Positions 58,487 through 64,000 of a stretch of DNA of 64,000 nt are shown piece by piece (position 1 is the first letter of the stretch; each line of letters begins with the position of its first letter). The stretch is taken from the NCBI RefSeq assembly GCF_002162135.1, contig NZ_CP021382.1:3346001-3410000 (forward strand). Direction: 5' to 3'. Below the pieces are notes generated by a model. The model was given only the letters and a program-made list of their open reading frames with translations. It was not told the DNA's origin and searched no databases. Position numbers and translations under genes: made by a program. Source of the DNA: Cellvibrio sp. PSBB006 (lineage in GTDB: Bacteria > Pseudomonadota > Gammaproteobacteria > Pseudomonadales > Cellvibrionaceae).

Positions 58487-59875
58487 TCATCCGCGCCTCA
58501 CGTTAAAACACAAACCCGGTTCCATCCTATGCGCGGACAATGTCCAGTCATGCGCTTGGGCGATTTCCTTACAAATGGCCAGGCCGAGTCCTGCGCCGTA
58601 ATCACGCCGGTGGGCGCCGCGCCAGAATCGGTTGAATATCAGCGGGAGTTGTTCTTCCGTGACGCCCGGCCCCTGATCCCTTACTTCCACGGTTGTTGCA
58701 TCAAGGGTAACTCTGATTTCGGTTCCTTGAGGCGCATGCTGAATAGCGTTTTCAATGAGATTTTTCAGCAAGGTAAACAGCGCACTTTTATCCGCTTTCC
58801 AGGTCGATCCGCGCGCATTGTCGAGTATCACCAGCCGCACGCCTGCCGCGTCTGTCATGCGCAGTAAATAGGTGGCCGTTTCCTTTGCAACGTCATATAC
58901 ATTCACCTCGGTGAAGCGATAGTTTTGCGCTTCAATGGTTTCGGCCAATATCAGCAGTTGCTGGACCTGGCGGGTCATATGTTCGATATCGAGTAGCAGC
59001 GCATCGCGATGACTGCTTGTGCTTTCCAGTTCAATTTGCGCGCGGATCAGCAGCAATGGTGTTTTCAATTCATGGGCGGCGGTGGCGAGAAATTCCTTTT
59101 GCACACGGTAACCCTGTTCGAGCCGGTCAAGTACATGATTGAAGCTGGTGACCAGCGGTACGATCTCACGCGGTACCGAATCCGCAGCCAAACGTGCATG
59201 AAGAGAATGCGGTGAAATTTTTGCAGCGGACGTCGACACTTTGCGTAAAGGTTTGAGTGTGTATTTCAGGGTGACGTAGCCGCAAATGCCGAAGATAAAA
59301 AGCAAGACCAAACCGAATAGTGCGACGCCTTTGACCATAAATGGGACGGCAATATGATCATTGATAAGATTCAGGAACCGGTTGCTGATGCCAATTTGTA
59401 CAAACCAGGTTTGTCCCTGATGTTCAATGGATTTGGTAGCACCCTGGATGGTTATGCCATTGCGGTCGAATTCAAATTGTTCTTGCCGGAGTTCTTGAAT
59501 GGCGGGGATTGAGGACCAGAATGCCGTGCCGGCGGAGGAAGACATCACTGTGTGACCAGAAGAATCCAGCACACGGTAAGCGGCCTCCTCATTCAGGCTA
59601 TCAAAGAAAAACCATGCATCCTCCATGTCATTGTCTTCCTCTTCCATACCGACAGGAATGCCCTGATCGTCAAACACGAGTTCCCCGGCCAGCCCATCGG
59701 CGACTTCTGCGAGATTGGTGGGCGAAAACATATCGCTTTCCTGGGCAATCATTAATGCTATTGCCACAAGCCCGATGCAAAGCGTGCTCAACAACACGCC
59801 GACCACATAGGCCAGCAACACTTTGACGCTGAGACTATTCAACGGCAGTTGTCGTATCTGTTTCACGAAGCGCAT
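58487..59875 (-). CDS. sensor histidine kinase (OmpR-partner class)
   Basis: 462 residues. Membrane helices at about 18-43 and 179-203 flank a periplasmic sensor rich in Asp and Glu (EEEDNDMEDAW near 78-88), which could bind metals or cationic compounds. Then HAMP, HisKA with His268 in TAAHELKTPLLL, and HATPase_c with NAIQHAP, DQGPGV and GAGLGLAICKE. The gene start lies 41 bases inside the response regulator gene, in another frame, so the two are coupled. ATG 59875 is preferred over TTG 59881. Confidence 0.92.
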   Translation of the reverse strand: MRFVKQIRQLPLNSLSVKVLLAYVVGVLLSTLCIGLVAIALMIAQESDMFSPTNLAEVADGLAGELVFDDQGIPVGMEEEDNDMEDAWFFFDSLNEEAAYRVLDSSGHTVMSSSAGTAFWSSIPAIQELRQEQFEFDRNGITIQGATKSIEHQGQTWFVQIGISNRFLNLINDHIAVPFMVKGVALFGLVLLFIFGICGYVTLKYTLKPLRKVSTSAAKISPHSLHARLAADSVPREIVPLVTSFNHVLDRLEQGYRVQKEFLATAAHELKTPLLLIRAQIELESTSSHRDALLLDIEHMTRQVQQLLILAETIEAQNYRFTEVNVYDVAKETATYLLRMTDAAGVRLVILDNARGSTWKADKSALFTLLKNLIENAIQHAPQGTEIRVTLDATTVEVRDQGPGVTEEQLPLIFNRFWRGAHRRDYGAGLGLAICKEIAQAHDWTLSAHRMEPGLCFNVRRG

Positions 59876-60530
59876 AGCCAAGGTTTCTCAGGTTAACGAT
59901 CTGTTGGTTTGAGCCAATACCAAGCAACTTGCGGCGGAGACGATGCAACGCCACATCCAGGGCGTTGGGTGTGACGGCTTCACTCAGTCCCCAACCGGCA
60001 GCTTCCAGCGCACTGCGCCGTACGACGCTTCCCTTCTTGCTCACCAGAAGCAACATAATCTGTAGTTCGGCAGGCGCCAGGGTCACGTTGTCGTCCTTGC
60101 AGCACATGATGCCGATAGCGGGTTTTATCAGTAGATCGCCATGGACGGGATCGAGTGCGATGTTGTGAACGGGACGGCGGAGCAACGCGCGAACGCGGGC
60201 CACCATCTCGTCCATGGCAAACGGCTTGGGCAGGTAATCATCGGCGCCTGCTTCGAGTCCTTCTACACGATCATGCAAGGCATCTCGTGCGGTCAGAATA
60301 AGGCAGGGAATACTGAGGCCGGTGTTGCGCAATCGCTGGAGGAAATTGATTCCATCGCCGTCGGGTAATCCCCGATCAAGGACCAGCGCCTGGTAAGGCA
60401 CTTGTTGAACAGCCGCCATCGCCGAATCCATACGGTCAAACACATCAACGGCTATGCCGGCTGCTGCCAGCTTTTTGCTGATTAACTCAGCCAGGCGCTC
60501 ATGATCCTCAACCAGAAGAATGCGATTCAT
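59835..60530 (-). CDS. OmpR-family response regulator
   Basis: 231 residues. Receiver with acidic pocket (VEDH), phospho-acceptor Asp52 in LVLDRGLPDGDG and conserved Thr/Lys (LTARDA, KPFAMDE); C-terminal winged HTH (ALDVALHRLRRKLLG). Shares one base with the stop of the MipA gene (TGATG) and overlaps the kinase start, so mipA-regulator-kinase is one transcript. It may control the divergent efflux genes. Confidence 0.94.
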   Translation of the reverse strand: MNRILLVEDHERLAELISKKLAAAGIAVDVFDRMDSAMAAVQQVPYQALVLDRGLPDGDGINFLQRLRNTGLSIPCLILTARDALHDRVEGLEAGADDYLPKPFAMDEMVARVRALLRRPVHNIALDPVHGDLLIKPAIGIMCCKDDNVTLAPAELQIMLLLVSKKGSVVRRSALEAAGWGLSEAVTPNALDVALHRLRRKLLGIGSNQQIVNLRNLGYALRETDTTTAVE

Positions 60531-61366
60531 CAGAACTGATACCGGTAACCAACAATCATCCGGCTATCGGTGGAGCTGTCTACCAATGGGCTGTCCTTGA
60601 TTTCCTGGGCGAGGCTGGTTGCGCCAAGATCAAGGAAGAGTGCGTTGTGCCTGTCGAACATATAGATACCTCGTAAACCGTATTCAATATTAACGGCCGA
60701 CTCTCCGATAAAGGCTGGCCGATCAACGCGAACTTCGTGGGTGCGGACGCCGTAGTGATAATCAACGTATTTGTCGTCTTGCCAGCTCGCCACCACGCGT
60801 GGAGTAAGGATGAGCCGTTGGCCGAACACCCAGGTTCTTTCCAGGCCGAGATTGAACTGCTGCCCTTCGCTGTTACCCGAGATGTCACTCAGCCACTCTG
60901 CACTGACATCGACTAACGGATTGCGCCATTCTATCTTGGCACCGGCCCAAAACCCGCCCTTGCGCTCGTCCATGCCATTCAGTATGGGCGTTTCATCCGC
61001 TTCATCTTCATCGTAGCCGCCAAAGCTGTATTGGGTAACTGCTCTGAAGCTAAATTGCTGGGATTCGCTGAGTTCAAGGTTTGCCAATTTGAACTCAATG
61101 CCGGCCCCGACCAGTTCTACATATTTACCTTCGTAGAAGATCAGCGGGATTACCTTGTTGTCGCGGTCAATATCTTTAAAAGGTTTCTGGCTGCTGATGG
61201 CAGCGATACCCAGGCTCCAGCTTGATTCTCTCTCGCTTTCTAACTCGCTTCCTGACTCGTTTTCTGATTCCTGAGCGGTGGCTGTAAGTACTGAGCCCAG
61301 ACCCAGCGTTGAAATAGCGATCATGCGCATGATGATAGGTGAACGTAGTAATACCGCTAAGTGCAT
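60530..61366 (-). CDS. MipA/OmpV family outer-membrane protein
   Basis: 278 residues with signal peptide (about 1-32, ends ATA-QE). The mature start is a run of Glu and Ser (ESENESGSELESERESSWS), then beta-strands of the MipA/OmpV barrel (VIPLIFYEGKYVELVGAGIEFKL, GLERTWVFGQRLILTPRVV) and the final MIVGYRYQF. MipA-type genes sit next to two-component systems in several bacteria and answer to antibiotics or osmotic stress. GGAG precedes ATG 61366. It is the first gene of the operon with the regulator and kinase. Confidence 0.85.
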   Translation of the reverse strand: MHLAVLLRSPIIMRMIAISTLGLGSVLTATAQESENESGSELESERESSWSLGIAAISSQKPFKDIDRDNKVIPLIFYEGKYVELVGAGIEFKLANLELSESQQFSFRAVTQYSFGGYDEDEADETPILNGMDERKGGFWAGAKIEWRNPLVDVSAEWLSDISGNSEGQQFNLGLERTWVFGQRLILTPRVVASWQDDKYVDYHYGVRTHEVRVDRPAFIGESAVNIEYGLRGIYMFDRHNALFLDLGATSLAQEIKDSPLVDSSTDSRMIVGYRYQF

Positions 61367-61518
61367 AGGGTTTCTCCAAATAGGTTTGATGGCAGCTTCA
61401 GTATTACCTGTGTCGTCTTACTGCTTCCTTACGGCGGTTTCTTTTCCAGTAAGCATCAGGAAAGTTTTCGTGGTGGATAGTGGTGTTCGACATCACACCG
61501 CTCATTTGCTGGAACTGA

Positions 61519-62685
61519 ATGAATATGCAGAGAAAAACCCGTAGGACTGTATTTATCTTCGCTAGTGTCATCTTCCTCATTGCTGCTCTGACGGCAGCAA
61601 TGACATTTATGCCTTTTAAAAAAGAATCGGTGAATGACTCACCGACAGTCGCGGCGCGGCCCGTACTGACGGTGGCTGTTACCTCACCGCAGACAACCGC
61701 ATTGACGGTCCGGGTTTCCGCTAATGGCGACATCATGGCGTGGCAGGAAGCCAACATTGGTACGGAAGCCGATGGTCTTCGCCTGATAGAGGTACTGGCC
61801 AATGTCGGGGACAGGGTGAAGCGCGGCCAACGACTGGCGACCTTTGCCAGCGATATTATCGAAGCCGAGTTGGCGCAGAGTCGTGCGATGGTTGCCGAGG
61901 CAGATGTCGCGTTGGTTGAAGCGGCGGCCAATGCCCAACGCGCCCGAAGCTTGCAGGGTAGCGGCGCCTTATCGGTCCAGCAGATCCAGCAATACGAGCA
62001 TGCTGAACGCGCCGCCCAAGCCAGACTGGATGCAGCCAAAGCGGTGGAAAAGACGCAACAGTCACGCCTGGCGCAAACCCGGGTTCTGGCCCCGGATGAC
62101 GGTGTGATCTCCGCACGCGCCGCCGCCGTGGGTGCTGTAGTGCCGGCCGGGCAGGAACTCTTCCGCCTGATCCGCCAGGGCCGGCTTGAGTGGCGAGCCG
62201 AGGTAGCGGCCTCAGATCTGGCGAAGCTTAAACCCGGCCTGCTGGCGGAGATTACGCCGACTGGCGGACAACCTATCCTGGGCAGACTGCGGATGGTCAG
62301 TCCAATGGTCGATGTGCAAACCCGCAACGGTGTGGTGTATGTCGACCTGCCACCGGACGACAGGGTGCTCGCCGGCATGTTTGCGCGGGGTGAGTTTGAG
62401 ATCGAGCAGGTGCAAACCCTGACGCTGCCCCAGAGCGCGATATTGCTGCGCGATGGTTTCAGCTATGCATTGCGCGTCGGTCCTGATTCCAGGGTGGTGC
62501 AAACCAAGTTGGTGACCGGGCGGCGTACGGGAGATCGCGTTGAAATCCTTGATGGCCTTGATGCATCTGCCAGAGTTGTGGCCGCCGGTGGGGGTTTTCT
62601 CGGTGATGGGGATCTGGTCCGGGTGGTTGAGAACCACGCTCAATCCACTAGCGCGGCGCAACCTCCACAGGGTGACCTATTGTGA
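61519..62685 (+). CDS. RND efflux periplasmic adaptor (membrane fusion protein)
   Basis: 388 residues with one N-terminal membrane anchor (about 10-31). Order of domains: lipoyl halves around a coiled-coil hairpin (VGDRVKRGQRLATF, SRAMVAEADVALVEAAANAQRARSL to RVLAPDDGVISAR), beta-barrel (RLEWRAEVAASDLAKLKPG) and membrane-proximal domain. It links the inner-membrane pump to a TolC-type channel. It overlaps the pump gene by 4 bases and is divergent from the MipA/two-component operon. Confidence 0.92.
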   Translation: MNMQRKTRRTVFIFASVIFLIAALTAAMTFMPFKKESVNDSPTVAARPVLTVAVTSPQTTALTVRVSANGDIMAWQEANIGTEADGLRLIEVLANVGDRVKRGQRLATFASDIIEAELAQSRAMVAEADVALVEAAANAQRARSLQGSGALSVQQIQQYEHAERAAQARLDAAKAVEKTQQSRLAQTRVLAPDDGVISARAAAVGAVVPAGQELFRLIRQGRLEWRAEVAASDLAKLKPGLLAEITPTGGQPILGRLRMVSPMVDVQTRNGVVYVDLPPDDRVLAGMFARGEFEIEQVQTLTLPQSAILLRDGFSYALRVGPDSRVVQTKLVTGRRTGDRVEILDGLDASARVVAAGGGFLGDGDLVRVVENHAQSTSAAQPPQGDLL

Positions 62686-64000
62686 ATATATCGTCCTGGT
62701 CTATCCGCAATCCCACACCCGCCATCATGCTGTTCCTGATGCTCACTTTTTTCGGCCTGATGGGATTTCAGGCAATGAAGGTCCAGAATTTTCCTGATGT
62801 TGATCTGCCTGGCATCATCGTGACGGCAGAGCTGCCCGGCGCTTCACCGGTGCAACTGGAAAACGATGTTGCGCGCAAGATCGAGGACTCGATCGCCACC
62901 TTGCAGGGCGTCAAGCATATCGAGAGCGTTCTGACTGACGGCAGCGCCCGGATTTCGGTGGAGTTTCATCTGGAAAAATCGGTTCAGGACGCGGTCGACG
63001 ACGTGCGCGACGCGGTAGCGCGTGTGCGTTCAGATTTACCGGCGGATCTGCGTGATCCGGTGATTGAAAAAATTGAAATCGCCGGCAGCCCTATTCTCAC
63101 CTACACGGTTGCCTCGCCGAGGCTGGATGACGAAGCACTCTCCTGGTTTGTCGACAATCAGATCGCTCGCACCCTGTTATCGATACCCGGCGTCGGCGCG
63201 GTAGCGCGAGTCGGCGGTGCGACGCGCGAGGTGCGCGTCGAACTTGATCCGGCCCGCTTGCTGGCGATGAACGCGACCGCTGCTGATCTCTCGCGCCAGT
63301 TGCGCCTGACGCAACAGGAAGCCGCCGGTGGGCGTGCCAGCCTGGGTGGCGCCGAACAATCGATTCGCACGATCGCGACGGTACAGACGGCGGAAGAACT
63401 GGCCCGTATGGACATCACCCTGGCTGACGGTCGGCGTGTCAGTCTCGATCAGATTGCCCGGGTACAGGACACGGTGGCCGAGCCGCGCTCCATGGCGTTG
63501 CTCGACGGACAACCGGTGGTCGGCTTCGAAATTATGCGCTCGCGCGGCGCCAGCGAGATTGATGTTATGCAGGCGGTGCGGGCTGCCGTAGCGCAGCTGC
63601 AGGCAAGGCATCCCGATATCACCTTTACCGAGGCCCTCAATTTCGTTGATCCGGTGGAAGAAAATTACAACGGTTCCATGACGCTGCTCTACGAAGGCGC
63701 AGCACTCGCCGTCTTGGTAGTCTTCCTGTTTTTGCGCGACTGGCGCGCCACCGTTGTTGCTGCCGTTGCCTTGCCCTTGTCGGCAATTCCCACCTTCGCG
63801 GTTATGCACTGGATGGGTTTTTCCATCAATACCATCACGCTGCTGTCCCTGTCGCTGGTGGTGGGGGTGTTGGTTGATGACGCCATCGTCGAGATCGAAA
63901 ACATCATGCGTCACCTCCGTATGGGCAAGACGCCCTACCAGGCGGCAATGGAAGCGGCCGACGAGATCGGCCCGGCGGTCGTCGCGACAACATTTACCTT
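62682..64000 (+). CDS. RND efflux transporter, AcrB/MexF-like HAE1 class (5' part)
   Basis: From GTG 62682; 439 codons are present and the gene runs off the right edge. The N-terminal helix NPTPAIMLFLMLTFFGLMGF, PDVDLPGIIVTAELPGASP, and the first transmembrane block with VGVLVDDAIVEIENIMRH (the proton-relay Asp pair) are RND hallmarks. A proton-driven export of drugs or other toxic compounds is expected. Overlap with the adaptor gene (GTGA) shows coupled translation. Confidence 0.93.
   Translation, partial: MNISSWSIRNPTPAIMLFLMLTFFGLMGFQAMKVQNFPDVDLPGIIVTAELPGASPVQLENDVARKIEDSIATLQGVKHIESVLTDGSARISVEFHLEKSVQDAVDDVRDAVARVRSDLPADLRDPVIEKIEIAGSPILTYTVASPRLDDEALSWFVDNQIARTLLSIPGVGAVARVGGATREVRVELDPARLLAMNATAADLSRQLRLTQQEAAGGRASLGGAEQSIRTIATVQTAEELARMDITLADGRRVSLDQIARVQDTVAEPRSMALLDGQPVVGFEIMRSRGASEIDVMQAVRAAVAQLQARHPDITFTEALNFVDPVEENYNGSMTLLYEGAALAVLVVFLFLRDWRATVVAAVALPLSAIPTFAVMHWMGFSINTITLLSLSLVVGVLVDDAIVEIENIMRHLRMGKTPYQAAMEAADEIGPAVVATTFT

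Noticed and set aside
61404-62378. 324-codon antisense frame over the RND adaptor gene
   Set aside because: Composition is Ser/Arg/Thr-rich as expected for a shadow frame; the adaptor on the plus strand is clear.
63177-63914. 245-codon antisense frame in the RND pump gene
   Set aside because: Shadow of the pump; the plus strand encodes conserved RND motifs throughout.

Overview
This window looks like the replication-origin region of a gammaproteobacterial chromosome, most likely a Cellvibrio or close relative (Cellvibrionaceae). The evidence is the core order gyrB-recF-dnaN-dnaA / rpmH-rnpA-yidD-yidC-mnmE-mnmG-rsmG-parA-parB-atpIBEFHAGDC-glmU-glmR-glmS, which is pseudomonad-like. Plant-polysaccharide enzymes (two GH43, one lipoprotein GH9 with a serine-rich linker) are interleaved with it. 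The taxon is an inference from gene order and style, not from a search.

Layout. 1-13.8 kb is accessory. It holds a partial ABC ATPase, a DUF202 protein, a PAAR-like DUF4150 protein with a degenerate ketosynthase-like partner, leuA, an Lrp regulator, an acyltransferase, a GntR-controlled ABC-2 exporter and a PQQ sugar dehydrogenase. It also holds an AbiE-like nucleotidyltransferase/HTH pair, a possible papain-like cysteine hydrolase and a secreted GH43. 14-20.8 kb holds a quinone reductase and a cyanate uptake and degradation operon (binding protein, permease, ATPase, cyanase). Its sigma-54 promoter and three palindromic activator sites lie between it and a divergent PAS/AAA+ sigma-54 activator. 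20.8-23.3 kb has an unknown membrane-anchored protein, an orphan ParA-type ATPase and a 54-residue protein. 23.4-39.3 kb is the origin region, with two parS sites inside recF and DnaA-box clusters upstream of both dnaA and mnmG. 39.3-46.8 kb is the ATP synthase operon. 46.8-54.6 kb is glmU-GH9-glmR-glmS plus a GH43. 54.6-56.3 kb, just 3' of glmS, holds what looks like a Tn7-like transposon end, orphan cargo and a truncated cytochrome gene. 56.3-64 kb is a Fur-box-preceded TonB receptor, a MipA/two-component operon and a divergent RND efflux pair that runs off the window.

The most unusual feature is a dispersed structured repeat, present three times (18659-18760, 18789-18896, 36585-36684). Each copy has a 52-nt core with two inner hairpins that show compensatory changes. 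The core sits in a 24-28 bp outer stem that is perfect or nearly so, but whose sequence is different in every copy. No tRNA, rRNA or CRISPR array was seen.
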